From Longimicrobium sp. (lineage in GTDB: Bacteria; Gemmatimonadota; Gemmatimonadetes; Longimicrobiales; Longimicrobiaceae): DNA of 36,745 nt. The translations under genes and the position numbers were made by a program. How positions within the stretch are numbered: the first letter of the stretch is position 1; every line of letters starts with the position of its first letter. This document shows, one piece after another, positions 7,381 to 16,122 of the stretch. Location of the stretch: NCBI GenBank assembly GCA_036389795.1, contig DASVWD010000028.1, forward strand, positions 1 through 36,745, given 5' to 3'. The notes beneath the pieces were generated by a model, which was not told the origin of the DNA, searched no databases, and worked only from the letters and a program-made list of their open reading frames with translations.

Positions 7381-8769
7381 TCACAACCAGAACGGAATGA
7401 AGTACGGCGGCCGCTCCTTCGGCGGCGCGCGTTCCTCGGTCTCGCGCGCCGGAGGAACGCGCGCGACGGTGAGCACGTTCTCGCCGCGGGGGAGGCCGGC
7501 GGTGGGGATGTGGGCCACGACGCCGCGGATGCCGGTGGCGGGGTGCGTGTAGAAGCGGAAGGGGACGGCGAGCGGGCGGCCGTTCAGCGTCACGGGCTGC
7601 GCCCGCGCCCAGCACTCCAGCACCGCCTGCCGCCCGGCGTCGCTCTCGCCGCCAGGCTCGTCGCCGCCGAAGCGCAGCCCCCCCTCGCGGAAGGGGCGCA
7701 TCCCGGCGCAGGCCCGGGAGAAGAGCGCGTCGTGGCGGCCGGGAAGGAAAGGAATGAAGAGGCGCACGTACGGCTCGCGCACCACGTCCGACTGGATGGA
7801 GGGGAGGGTGTACACCTCGCCCGGGGCGCGCTTGTCCTCGTAGAAGCCGCGCTCCACCCCGAAGCGGCCCGGCTCCCGGGGAAGGTAGCCGTAGGCGTCG
7901 GTGGTGATCCGGCCGCGCCCGATCCACAGGTCCTTGACCACGAAGAGCGCGAGCGGGGCGTAGAGGATGGCGAAGAACACCGGGTAGATCCGCCGCCGGG
8001 GGAGGTTGGTGAAGAGCGTCAGCAGCGTCGGCGCGAAGAGGGCCATCCCCTGCAGGCGGTAGGTGGCGGCCAGCAGCGCGCGCAGCACCCGCCGGGGGCG
8101 CCCCGCCGGGTCCAGCCGCGCGCCGAAGCGCCGGTCCACCAGCGCCAGCACGATCCCCGGGACGACGAACAGCGCCAGGAGCACGTACAGGAGCACCCCG
8201 GTGCGCTCGCCGCCGAAGAACAGCCGCGACAGGGACGCGGCCAGCAGCCAGAGCGCGCCCCCGTACACGATGGAGACCAGGAAGAGGACGACCACCAGGA
8301 ACGCGAAGCCGAAGATCACGCTGGCGAAGCGGTCGGAGCGGTCGATGAGCGCCTGGAGCGGGGGGACGCGCTCGCGCTGCACCTCGCGCCCCACCGGCCC
8401 GGACTGGCTCCGCTCCCAGTCGACCCCCCGCGGGAACACCGACTCCAGCCCGATCATCCCCACCCAGTACGCCCGCACGCACAGGTGCAGGAGGAACGAG
8501 CCGATGAGGGTGTAGAGGATCAGCTTGAGGTAGGCGTACAGGAAGATCAGCGCGCCCAGCGCCGATCCCGCCAGCCGCGGCGACAGCCGGTCGAACCAGG
8601 CGTCGAGCGAGCCGGGGAGCTGCGCGAGCGAGAAGACCACGGCGCCGGAGATGAGCAGCTCCAGCTCCCACGGCCGCACGGTGGGCTCGTGCGGCGTCTG
8701 CCCCAGCGTGGAGGGCGGGGCGGCGGGGGGCGGCTCCGGGGCCGCCGGGTCTTCGGCGTGCGTGGCCAA
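7381..8769 (-). CDS. Polytopic membrane protein, unknown function
   Basis: 462 aa. After a Pro/Ala-rich N-terminus (about 35 residues) come six or seven hydrophobic segments, roughly at residues 40-60, 75-115 (two), 150-190 (two), 200-220 and 255-280, e.g. FGFAFLVVVLFLVSIVYGGA and YPVFFAILYAPLALFVV. The C-terminal 180 residues are soluble, with 'IPFLPGRHDALFSRACAGMR' and 'GVVAHIPTAGLPRGENVLTV', probably an extracytoplasmic beta domain. I do not recognise a family. It lies within the RiPP region but on the opposite strand and without the shared promoter, so involvement is uncertain. Confidence 0.75.
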   Translation of the reverse strand: MATHAEDPAAPEPPPAAPPSTLGQTPHEPTVRPWELELLISGAVVFSLAQLPGSLDAWFDRLSPRLAGSALGALIFLYAYLKLILYTLIGSFLLHLCVRAYWVGMIGLESVFPRGVDWERSQSGPVGREVQRERVPPLQALIDRSDRFASVIFGFAFLVVVLFLVSIVYGGALWLLAASLSRLFFGGERTGVLLYVLLALFVVPGIVLALVDRRFGARLDPAGRPRRVLRALLAATYRLQGMALFAPTLLTLFTNLPRRRIYPVFFAILYAPLALFVVKDLWIGRGRITTDAYGYLPREPGRFGVERGFYEDKRAPGEVYTLPSIQSDVVREPYVRLFIPFLPGRHDALFSRACAGMRPFREGGLRFGGDEPGGESDAGRQAVLECWARAQPVTLNGRPLAVPFRFYTHPATGIRGVVAHIPTAGLPRGENVLTVARVPPARETEERAPPKERPPYFIPFWL

Positions 8770-9057
8770 TGCGGGCGCGGGATGCGGGGTCGGGCGGAAG
8801 ACGCGTCCGGCGACGGTCCGAATGTCGGCGCGGCGCGGATGCCCCGCAAGGGCGGACGCAGGGGAGATCCGGCGGGAACAGGGACGGTCGGCGGCGGCCT
8901 CGGGTCGTCCGCAGACCCTCGTTCGGAGCCCGGTACCGGGTTCCGGGATCGATCGTGCACGATCGCACCCACCCGGAGCGTCATCCCGACGGAGCCCCGG
9001 CGACCGAAGGATCCGCGGGCGGCGTGCGAGCGTCGGCCCGGCTCACCACAGCCCGAC
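8770..9057. other. Intergenic stretch without recognisable gene
   Basis: 288 nt upstream of the minus-strand membrane protein gene. I see no credible ORF, RNA gene or repeat. It must contain the promoter for the membrane protein gene, but no clear element is visible. Confidence 0.4.
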
Positions 9058-9172
9058 CTCGTACGGAGTCAGCGGAAGAATCGCGGTGTTCTCCGTTGAC
9101 TCCGTCCACTCCGTGCGAGGCCTTTCCGCAAGATCCGGGAATCCAGAACCAGGGCTCGGCAGACACGTGGCG
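9058..9172. repeat. Palindromic dispersed repeat, degenerate copy
   Basis: CTCGTACGGAGTCAGCGGA pairs imperfectly with the 3' arm ending CCACTCCGTGCGAG (9058-9119). It is followed by AATCCAGAACCAGGGCTCGG and CACGTGG (about 9139-9172), the degenerate form of the GAACCAGAA...GCTC...ACGTGG flank seen at 4858 and 7230. Confidence 0.6.
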
Positions 9173-9234
9173 CCGCGGGAGAAATCCGGCGGCGCCGCTC
9201 CCTGTTTCCTCCCCCGGGTCCGGCCCGGCGGCCC

Positions 9235-9262
9235 GGGCGAGCCGAGTCTCTACCCGGTAGAG
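9235..9262 (+). promoter_or_regulatory. Upstream activator site 3
   Basis: GGGCGAG, N6, CTCTACC, C, GGTAGAG; centre 9255, 95 nt before the -24 G at 9350. The palindromic part is perfect over 15 nt. Confidence 0.7.
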
Positions 9263-9348
9263 CCGGGACTCCATTCCCGCCGGGGCGATCCGGGTGGCCT
9301 GACACCCTAAACTGTATACCTGCAATCACTTACGATCCGTGCCGGACA

Positions 9349-9365
9349 TGGTATGCCCGTTGCCC
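9349..9365 (+). promoter_or_regulatory. Sigma-54 -24/-12 promoter 3
   Basis: TGGTATGCCCGTTGCCC, GG at 9350-9351 and GC at 9362-9363. ACTTACG at 9328-9334 starts 22 nt before the -24 G. Predicted transcription start about 9375, 118 nt before the precursor at 9493. Confidence 0.75.
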
Positions 9366-9492
9366 TATCAGGGGCCCGTCCGCGACGAACGCGGCACGAA
9401 GACGCGCACCCCGGCCGGCGACGACGCCGGCTTTCAGCGGAACCGCGCTCCGCGGTTCGACCGCACTCACCCACTCAGTCTGGAGGCCCCAA

Positions 9493-9864
9493 ATGCAGCA
9501 GTACGCCGAGGCTTACCGCAACGACCCCGAGTTCAAGCAGAAGGCCGACGAGGTCGTCGCCCAGGTGCTGGTCCGCTCGTCGACCGACGCGGACTTCCGC
9601 CGCAAGCTGATCGAGAGCCCGGCCGAGGCGCTCGCCGAGTTCACCGGGACCGACGCCTCGCGCTTCGAGCACCTGAACATCGCCTTCGTCGAGAACACGG
9701 GAACCGCCACCATCGTGCTCCCGGAGCCGATCGGCCAGGCGGAGCTGTCGGAGAGCGAGCTGGAGGCGGTCGCGGGCGGCAGCGAGGTGGTCACCATCCT
9801 CGCCGTGGCCGGCCTGGCCGCCGCCTGCCTGGGCGCCCTCGCCGCCGGCATGTCGCTGGACTGA
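9493..9864 (+). CDS. NHLP-leader RiPP precursor B1
   Basis: 123 aa. The leader resembles the nitrile hydratase alpha subunit: VRSSTDADFRRKLIESPAEA, then NIAFVENTGTATIVLPEPIG, ending LSESELEAVAGG near residue 95. NHLP leaders of this kind are known to guide peptides to LanM-type or other modifying enzymes. The roughly 27-residue core is hydrophobic, VVTILAVAGLAAACLGALAA within it, with one Cys and few Ser/Thr. It looks more like a membrane-active helix than a ring-rich lanthipeptide. GGAGG is 7 nt before the ATG. Followed 57 nt later by the paralogue B2. Confidence 0.9.
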   Translation: MQQYAEAYRNDPEFKQKADEVVAQVLVRSSTDADFRRKLIESPAEALAEFTGTDASRFEHLNIAFVENTGTATIVLPEPIGQAELSESELEAVAGGSEVVTILAVAGLAAACLGALAAGMSLD

Positions 9865-9921
9865 TCCGGACCATCCCCCGATTCCTGGCAGAAAGCCAAC
9901 CACCTACGCAGAGAGGCTCCC

Positions 9922-10287
9922 ATGGACCGCAAGACCGTCGTCGAGATGATCCGGAACAACCCGGAGCTGGTGGAGCAGGGGCGCGAGCGCATGGAGGGTG
10001 TGCTCACCCGCTCCGCGACCGACCCGGAGTTCCGCACGCAGCTGCTCACCGAGCCCCGCGCCGCCCTGTCGTCGCACTTCGGGCACGAGGTGCCGGAAGG
10101 CATCGTGTTCATCGAGAACAAGGCCACGGCGACCATCGTCCTCCCCGACTTCGTCGATCCGTCGGCGGAGCTGTCGGAGAGCGAGCTGGAGGCGGTGGCG
10201 GGCGGCTCCGAGATCATCACCGCCATCGCCGTGGGCGTGGCGATCGGCTCGGCGCTCACCGTGATCGGCTACGAGCTGACCCACTGA
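9922..10287 (+). CDS. NHLP-leader RiPP precursor B2
   Basis: 121 aa, paralogue of B1. It has LTRSATDPEFRTQLLTEPRA and IVFIENKATATIVLPDFVDP in the leader, and LSESELEAVAGG identical to B1 just before the core. The 26-residue core (starting SEIITAIAVGVAIGSALTVI) is hydrophobic with Ser and Thr but no Cys at all, so it cannot form a lanthionine within itself. AGAGGCTCCC precedes the ATG. It is co-transcribed with B1, and a perfect 14-bp hairpin separates it from the downstream small membrane protein and LanM-1. Confidence 0.9.
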   Translation: MDRKTVVEMIRNNPELVEQGRERMEGVLTRSATDPEFRTQLLTEPRAALSSHFGHEVPEGIVFIENKATATIVLPDFVDPSAELSESELEAVAGGSEIITAIAVGVAIGSALTVIGYELTH

Positions 10288-10328
10288 GCACCTCCGCGCG
10301 GCGGGCCCTCCGGGGCCCCCGCGACCCC

Positions 10329-10359
10329 CGGGCGGCGCGGAGCGACTCCGCGCCGCCCG
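10329..10359 (+). terminator. Perfect 14-bp hairpin between precursors and LanM-1
   Basis: CGGGCGGCGCGGAG and CTCCGCGCCGCCCG pair perfectly around CGA. It lies 42 nt after the B2 stop and 41 nt before the next ATG, with no U-tract. It could be a partial terminator or processing site that keeps precursor mRNA in excess over the enzyme mRNA. Confidence 0.55.
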
Positions 10360-10399
10360 TGCGCGCACCCCCGCCGTCCGAGATCCCGGAGAAGCCCCG

Positions 10400-10567
10400 A
10401 TGCCCCACCAGAAGTTGCTGGTCGCCGCCTGCGTGGCCGCGTTCGTGGCGTGCGCGGCCGCGCTGTGGGTGTCCCACGCCCGCACGCAGAGCTGGAACGC
10501 CGGACTGGTCCTCCTCGCGGCGACGGCGCTGCTGGCCGCCGCCACCCTGGGCCTGCGGCGCAGCTGA
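10400..10567 (+). CDS. Small two-helix membrane protein
   Basis: 55 aa. It starts MPHQKLLVAACVAAFVACAA and ends LLAAATLGLRRS. Two hydrophobic segments (about residues 5-23 and 35-50) are joined by a short polar loop HARTQSWN, with positive residues at both ends. GGAGAA lies 8 nt before the ATG, and the stop is 8 nt before the LanM-1 start, so it is translated within this cassette. No family recognised. A tiny membrane protein between bacteriocin-like precursors and their modifying enzyme is a reasonable candidate for immunity, but nothing in the sequence proves that. Confidence 0.65.
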   Translation: MPHQKLLVAACVAAFVACAAALWVSHARTQSWNAGLVLLAATALLAAATLGLRRS

Positions 10568-10575
10568 GCCCGCCC

Positions 10576-13500
10576 ATGCTCGCCTCCGCCCCCGCCCCCG
10601 CGGCGACGCCGGCCGACGACGCCCGGCGCGCCCTGCGCGACCTGGTCCGCCGCGCGCGCCCGCTGTACGAGCGCCTGGACGCCTTCCGTGCCCGCCCCCC
10701 CGCCTCCCCCGCCGCGCCGACGCCCCTGGCCGAGCGCCGGCTGGCCGCCTGGCGCGATGCGATGGCCAGCGGCGACGCCGCGGCGTTCGCCCTGCGCCTG
10801 GCGTGGGACGGCCTGGACGAGGCCTCGGCGCTGGCCCTGCTGGCCGACGACGGCCCCGCGGACGACGGGGACGAGCCGCTCCCGGAGTGGGCGGCCGCCG
10901 TGGGCGAGGCGTACGGGGAGGGGCGCGGCGCGCGCGTCCCGGCCGGGGAGCGCGCGCCGGCCGACCGCGCGCTCGACGCCGGCGATCCGCTCCCGTTCGA
11001 GGAAGTCCTCCTCCCGCTGGTGCGCTGGGCGCGCGCGCGGGTGGCGGCCGCGGCCGGCTCGGCCTGCGGCCTCCTGGACGACGCGGCCCACGCGGCGCTG
11101 GAGCGCGCCCTCCTGCGGCGCCTGACGCACACGGCGTCGCGGGCGCTCTTCGCGCGGCTGGCGGCCACGCGGGCCGTGCGCGCCTCGGGCGGGCTGGGGG
11201 CGCTCTTCGGCGCGCCGGCCGGCGGCGGCGCGTACCAGGCGCTCCTGGAGGGCATGCGCGGCGGCGGCGCGCTGCGCTTCTTCGCGCAGTATCCGGTGCT
11301 CGCGCGGCTGCTGGGGACCGCGGCGGTGCTGTGGGCCGAGACGGCGGCCGAGCTGCTCGGGCGCCTGGACGCCGACCGCGGCGAGATCGAGGCGGTGCTG
11401 GGAGGCGGGCGCGCGCTGGGGCGAGTGGCGGCGCTGCAGTGCGACGCCTCGGACTTCCACTCGGGCGGCCGCTCCGTCTTCATCCTCGCCTTCGAGGGCG
11501 GCGCGCGGGTGGTCTACAAGCCCCGCCCGCTGGCGCTGGAGGCGGCGTTCCGCGAGCTGGCCGCATGGCTGGCGCGCCGCCCCGGGGCCCCGGAGCTGCG
11601 CTCCCCCGCGCTGGTGCGGCGCCCCACCCACGGGTGGATCGCCTTCGTGGAGGGCGGCGCCTGCGCCGACCGCGCGGCGGTGCGGCGCTACTACGAGCGC
11701 TGCGGGGCGCTGCTGGCGGTGGCGTACGCGCTGGGCGGGACCGACTTCCACCTGGACAACCTGCTGGCGTCGGGCGAGCACCCGGTGCTGATCGACTTGG
11801 AGACGCTGCTGTCGCACCGCTTCGACCTGGTGGAGAAGGTCCCGAACCAGGCGTTCGGCGCCGAGGTGGCGCGGGCGGCGGCGCAGCGCTCGGTGCTGGC
11901 GGTGCACATGCTCCCGCGGCTGAAGGTGGCGGCCTCGGGAATGGGCGCCAACGCGGGCGCCCTGGGGTGCCATGCCCCGCTGGGCGACGGGGTGGTCGAG
12001 GCCACCGTCTGGGCCGCTTGCAACCAGGACGGGATGCGGCTGGCGCGCACGCGCGTCCGCGTTCCGCAGCGCGCGTCCAACCTGGCGGTGCTCGACGGCC
12101 GGCCGGTCCCCGCGGGGGAGCACGTGGACGCGGTGGCGGAGGGCTTCGCCCGCACCTACCGCACGCTGGCCGCGCACCGCGCCGAGCTGCTGGCGCCCGG
12201 AGGGCCGGTGGAGCGCCTGCGGGGGTGCCCGGTGCGCTTCATCCTGCACCACACCAGCCTGTACGCGACGCTCCTGGAGCGCTGCCTCCACCCCACCCAC
12301 CTGGCCGACGGGGTGGCGCGCGGGATCCAGCTCGACGCGCTCGCCCGGCCGCTGGTGAGCCTGGGCGCGCGGCCCGCCGTCTGGCCGGCGCTGCGCTCCG
12401 AGCACCACGACCTGGAGCGGATGGACGTCCCGCTCTTCGCGCCCTCGTCGGACTCCACGGCGCTCCCGCTCTCCAGCGGCGGCGCGGCGGAGGGATGCTT
12501 CGCGGCCGACGCCTACGGCGAGGCGGTGCGCCGCCTGGGCGCGCTGGGCGAGGCCGACCTGGAGGCGCAGCTGTCGCTCGTCCACGCGGCCTTCCGCGCC
12601 GACGCGGCGCGCGGGCTGGCGGCGGGTCCCGGCGCCTCTGCCGCCGCCGCCCCGCCCGTCCGCGCCTCCGGAGACGCCGCCGCGGAGCTGGCCGGGGCGG
12701 CGCTCGCCGGGGCGCGCGCGGTGGCCGCGGAGCTGGCGCGCGCGGCGCTGCGCGCCGAAAACGGCGAGGCGGGGTGGATCGGCGCGTCGTACGAGCCGCG
12801 GGCGCGCCGCTTCGACGCGGGGGCGGGCGCGGCCAACCTCCTCGACGGCTATGTGGGGACGGCGTTCTTCCTGGCCGCGCTGGAGCAGGCGGACCCGGGC
12901 GCCGGGCACGGCGCGCTGGCCATGGCCGCGCTGCGCCCGCTGGTGGACCACCTGGACGACTACGCGGCCATGTTCCGCCTGCGCCGCGACCGCGACCTGG
13001 GCGCCGGCACGGGGACGGGCTCGCTCCTCTACGCGCTCCCCCGCCTGGCGGAGTGGCTGGGCGAGCCGCGGCTGCTCGACGCGGCGCTCACCCTCGCCGC
13101 GCTCCTGGACGGGGCCCCCGCGCCCGCCGCGCACCGCTGCGACCTCCTGTCCGGCGCGGCGGGGCTGATCCCCGGCCTGCTGGCGCTGCACCGCGCCGGC
13201 GCCCCGGACGCCCTCGCGCGCGCCTTGGCCGTGGGAGAGGGGATCGTGGGCGCGAGGGTGTGCGACGAGGCGACCGGGACGATGGCGTGGACCGGTCCGC
13301 TCGGGCGGCCCGAGGCCGGGCTGGCGCACGGCCAGGCGGGGATCGCCTGCGCGCTGCTGCGCCTGGCCGTCGCCGCGGGCGACGACTCGCCGGCGGACGC
13401 GGCGCGCGAGGCGATGCGCTGCGAGCGCTCCCTGCTGGGGGCCGGTCTCGCCGCCGCGCCCGAGGCGTCGGCGGCGTGGAGCGCGGGCGCCACCGGCGTG

Positions 13501-13863
13501 GGGCTCGCCCGCCTGGCCGCGCTTGACGCGGACGGCGGCGAGGCGCGCGCGGACGTGGAGGCGGCGCTGGAGCGGACGCGCGCGCACCTCTTCGATGGCG
13601 GCGACTCGGCGTGCGCGGGGGTGCCGGGGCGGGTGGAGTTCTTCCTCTGCGCCGGGGCGGCGCTGGGGCGGCCGGAGCTGGTGCGCGAGGGGCAGGCCGC
13701 CGCGCTGGCGGCGGTGGAGCGGGCCCGCGCCCGCGGCGGGTGGCGCACCGGCTGGGAGCCGTTCTCCCACCCCGGGCTGTTCGTCGGCATGGCGGGCGTC
13801 GGCTACCAGCTCCTGCGCGCCGCGCACCCGGAGCGCTTTCCGGCGGTGCTGGCCTGGGAGTAG
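10576..13863 (+). CDS. lanM: LanM-type lanthipeptide synthetase 1, degenerate cyclase zinc site
   Basis: 1095 aa, start ATG 10576 eight nt after the small membrane protein. The N-terminal dehydratase keeps the kinase-like residues: YKPRPLALE (Tyr314-Lys315), DFHLDN (Asp390, His392, Asn395) and IDLE (Asp407, Glu409). VRFILHHTSLY retains the Arg...Thr pair linked to phosphate elimination in LanM enzymes. LanM normally phosphorylates and dehydrates Ser/Thr, then cyclises onto Cys. The C-terminal LanC-like part keeps the GLAHGQAG motif (about residue 916), but the usual WCHG reads WSAG (Trp968-Ser969-Ala970), and the usual C-[CH]-G reads CAG (Cys1013-Ala1014). Two of three zinc ligands are therefore absent, and cyclase activity is probably lost or altered. 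It shares a cassette with B1/B2, whose cores hold one and no Cys. Confidence 0.92.
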   Translation: MLASAPAPAATPADDARRALRDLVRRARPLYERLDAFRARPPASPAAPTPLAERRLAAWRDAMASGDAAAFALRLAWDGLDEASALALLADDGPADDGDEPLPEWAAAVGEAYGEGRGARVPAGERAPADRALDAGDPLPFEEVLLPLVRWARARVAAAAGSACGLLDDAAHAALERALLRRLTHTASRALFARLAATRAVRASGGLGALFGAPAGGGAYQALLEGMRGGGALRFFAQYPVLARLLGTAAVLWAETAAELLGRLDADRGEIEAVLGGGRALGRVAALQCDASDFHSGGRSVFILAFEGGARVVYKPRPLALEAAFRELAAWLARRPGAPELRSPALVRRPTHGWIAFVEGGACADRAAVRRYYERCGALLAVAYALGGTDFHLDNLLASGEHPVLIDLETLLSHRFDLVEKVPNQAFGAEVARAAAQRSVLAVHMLPRLKVAASGMGANAGALGCHAPLGDGVVEATVWAACNQDGMRLARTRVRVPQRASNLAVLDGRPVPAGEHVDAVAEGFARTYRTLAAHRAELLAPGGPVERLRGCPVRFILHHTSLYATLLERCLHPTHLADGVARGIQLDALARPLVSLGARPAVWPALRSEHHDLERMDVPLFAPSSDSTALPLSSGGAAEGCFAADAYGEAVRRLGALGEADLEAQLSLVHAAFRADAARGLAAGPGASAAAAPPVRASGDAAAELAGAALAGARAVAAELARAALRAENGEAGWIGASYEPRARRFDAGAGAANLLDGYVGTAFFLAALEQADPGAGHGALAMAALRPLVDHLDDYAAMFRLRRDRDLGAGTGTGSLLYALPRLAEWLGEPRLLDAALTLAALLDGAPAPAAHRCDLLSGAAGLIPGLLALHRAGAPDALARALAVGEGIVGARVCDEATGTMAWTGPLGRPEAGLAHGQAGIACALLRLAVAAGDDSPADAAREAMRCERSLLGAGLAAAPEASAAWSAGATGVGLARLAALDADGGEARADVEAALERTRAHLFDGGDSACAGVPGRVEFFLCAGAALGRPELVREGQAAALAAVERARARGGWRTGWEPFSHPGLFVGMAGVGYQLLRAAHPERFPAVLAWE

Positions 13864-13883
13864 GCGCGGGACGAAGACATCAG

Positions 13884-14638
<755 letters not shown>

Positions 14639-14720
14639 TACCAAATCCCCCGGATAAACAACGGGTGGATGAAGCAAGCGGCATCCGTGTCACTATCGCG
14701 CCCAACCCACCTGCCAGGGT

Positions 14721-14795
14721 GAGAAGATTCTTCGGCCCTGCACCGATCCGCGCGGAGGCTGGTTCGGGTGGCCGGGCCTCAGCTCAGAATGACAG
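14721..14795. repeat. Short dispersed repeat (AGATTCTTCGG ... CTCAGAATGACAG)
   Basis: GAGAAGATTCTTCGGCCC at the left and CTCAGCTCAGAATGACAG at the right frame a GC-rich middle. I recognise this end pair as a common intergenic repeat type in several bacterial genomes; only one copy occurs in this window. Confidence 0.4.
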
Positions 14796-14839
14796 CGAAC
14801 ACCAACGGATCTTCGGATCTGGTACCACGCGCAGACGCG

Positions 14840-14894
14840 GAGAAAACCGAGAGCCGCGGAGGAGTTCGAACTCCCCCGCGGCTCTCGGTTTCTC
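14840..14894. repeat. Palindromic repeat / possible terminator of the minus precursor
   Basis: GAGAAAACCGAGAGCCGCGG pairs with CCGCGGCTCTCGGTTTCTC (one extra A in the left arm) around GAGG-rich loop sequence. It is preceded by TGGTACCACGCGCAGACGCGG, reminiscent of the repeat family's ends. It lies 90 nt downstream of the minus-strand precursor that stops at 14984 and could terminate it. Confidence 0.6.
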
Positions 14895-14983
14895 GGCTGC
14901 CGGCTCTGCGCCGCCATGGAGGCGGTGCCGGGTGCAGGCTCCCTTACGCCGCGGCGCCCGTCGTCCCGGGAAGGCCGGCCGCC

Positions 14984-15163
14984 TCAGCTCGTGGGAGCTT
15001 CGTCCATCTGCTTGATGGCGTCCAGGCACGCCTGGGCGAGCGTGGGCGAAACGTACAGATACGTGCCGCCGGCCACGCTCTCCAGCTCGGTCTCCGACAG
15101 CTGCACCTGGGGGATCTCGGCCGCGTCGACGGCCTCCGGGGTGGTCTGCTCGCGCTCGGACAT
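14984..15163 (-). CDS. RiPP precursor C1
   Basis: 59 aa from the ATG at 15161-15163. The leader MSEREQTTPEAVDAAEIPQV continues to LSETELESVAGG. The 26-residue core TYLYVSPTLAQACLDAIKQM plus DEAPTS has one Cys and several Ser/Thr/Tyr. An upstream in-frame extension to 15298 is repeat DNA and is rejected, since MSE starts are shared by all sisters. It is the only precursor group with no recognisable sigma-54 promoter: a dispersed repeat lies directly upstream. The next upstream gene on the same strand is precursor C2, 228 nt away, so it may depend on read-through. Confidence 0.8.
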   Translation of the reverse strand: MSEREQTTPEAVDAAEIPQVQLSETELESVAGGTYLYVSPTLAQACLDAIKQMDEAPTS

Positions 15164-15223
15164 GGGGGTCTCGCTCTGCTGTGGTGGTGGGGAGTGGAAC
15201 GTTGGGACGACGCGGAGCGCGTC

Positions 15224-15332
15224 ATACCATGTTGCGAAGGATGGTTCCGGATTCCTGATCCTCCGACGAAAAACCTCACACGGAGTCAACGGAGTCAACG
15301 GAGAAACCCCGCAGTTCCTCCGTCAACTGCGT
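15224..15332. repeat. Palindromic dispersed repeat between C2 and C1
   Basis: ATACCATGTTGCGAAGGATG then GGTTCCGGATTCC matches the end module ATACCAC-GTT...GGTTCC of the copy at 20619. Then CACACGGAGTCAACGGAG (15279 onward) pairs imperfectly with CTCCGTCAACTGCGTGTG (ending about 15329). One end module plus one palindrome. Confidence 0.65.
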
Positions 15333-15391
15333 GTGAAAGATCCAGCGACGGATCTCGATCCCGAACGAACACTGAAAACGGTATCGGACGG

Positions 15392-15559
15392 TCAGTTGCC
15401 GGTGACGGCTTCGATGATGAGCTTGCCCAGCTCGATCTCGGCCTTGGCGAGGTCGATGAGCGCGTCGCCCAGGGTGCCGCCGGCCACCGACTCCAGCTCC
15501 GCCTCGTTCAGCTCGACCTCGGCGACGACCTCGGCCGCGCTCTGCTTGTTCTCCGACAT
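15392..15559 (-). CDS. RiPP precursor C2
   Basis: 55 aa. It begins MSENKQSAAEVVAEVELNEA, and the leader ends LNEAELESVAGG. The 27-residue core (TLGDALIDLAKAEIELGKLI then IEAVTGN) is an amphipathic helix by eye, with two Thr, no Ser and no Cys. AGGAGAG sits 5 nt before the ATG. Its own sigma-54 promoter and activator site lie upstream at 15697-15812. Because it has no Cys, it can at most be dehydrated, or may be exported unmodified. Confidence 0.82.
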   Translation of the reverse strand: MSENKQSAAEVVAEVELNEAELESVAGGTLGDALIDLAKAEIELGKLIIEAVTGN

Positions 15560-15696
15560 GGTGCTCTCCTGGCAGATAGTGGGAAGGGGAGCGGCACGCG
15601 CCGGCGCCGCTCTGCGATGGGACCGTCTTCGGGGAACGAGGGTCCGGTGTACCGGGCGGAAAGGTCCGCCCGCCGTGGCCCGTCACCCGCTTTCCA

Positions 15697-15713
15697 ATGC
15701 AGCGGACATGCCC
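15697..15713 (-). promoter_or_regulatory. Sigma-54 -24/-12 promoter 4
   Basis: Minus strand reads GGGCATGTCCGCTGCAT, with GG at 15712-15711 and GC at 15700-15699. A GTTTACA box begins at 15733, 21 nt before the -24 G, matching the RYTTRCG position in the other copies. Predicted start about 15687, 128 nt before the C2 ATG. Confidence 0.65.
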
Positions 15714-15784
15714 CCTGTCCCGATCCTGTAAACGGACGCAGGTCAAGCACTTGCGGCATCGGACCGCCCGCCGCCTCCCTCGCC

Positions 15785-15812
15785 GGTAGAGTGGAGCCTC
15801 TACCCGCTGGCG
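15785..15812 (-). promoter_or_regulatory. Upstream activator site 4
   Basis: Plus-strand order is GGTAGAG, N6, CTCTACC, C, GCTGGCG. The pseudo-dyad at 15805 is 93 nt, and the one at 15784 is 72 nt, from the -24 G at 15712, so either reading falls on a helical phase used by other copies. Confidence 0.6.
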
Positions 15813-16122
15813 CCCCGCCTCCATCGCGAGCGGGTGCAACGGCGGTCCGGGACGGCAGGCCGTGGATCCCGGCACGGAGCCCGGGCTCGCTCCGCCACGC
15901 GCCGGGAAGCGGTCGATCCGACGAGGCATTCCGGGGTTGGCGAACACCGGCCGGCCCCGGCACCGACCGATCTTCGGAACTCGCAGCGGCCGGCGGCGGA
16001 GAGGCCCGCGCGGTGGCCCGGAGCCTGCCCTGCCACGGGGAGGCACGACCCGCCGCGCGGCGCGGCAGGTGGCTCCGTGACAACGGCTTGGCGCATTCCG
16101 CCGCCGGCGCGGCGGGCGCGCG

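Noticed and set aside
9493-10287. Nitrile hydratase alpha subunits
   Set aside because: Similarity is limited to the leader-type part. The metal-binding Cys cluster of the enzyme is absent and the proteins end in VAGG plus a short core, so they are NHLP precursors.
15925-15940. Sigma-54 promoter for LanM-2
   Set aside because: GGCATTCCGGGGTTGG looks similar, but no GC falls at the -12 position and no activator site lies about 93 nt upstream.
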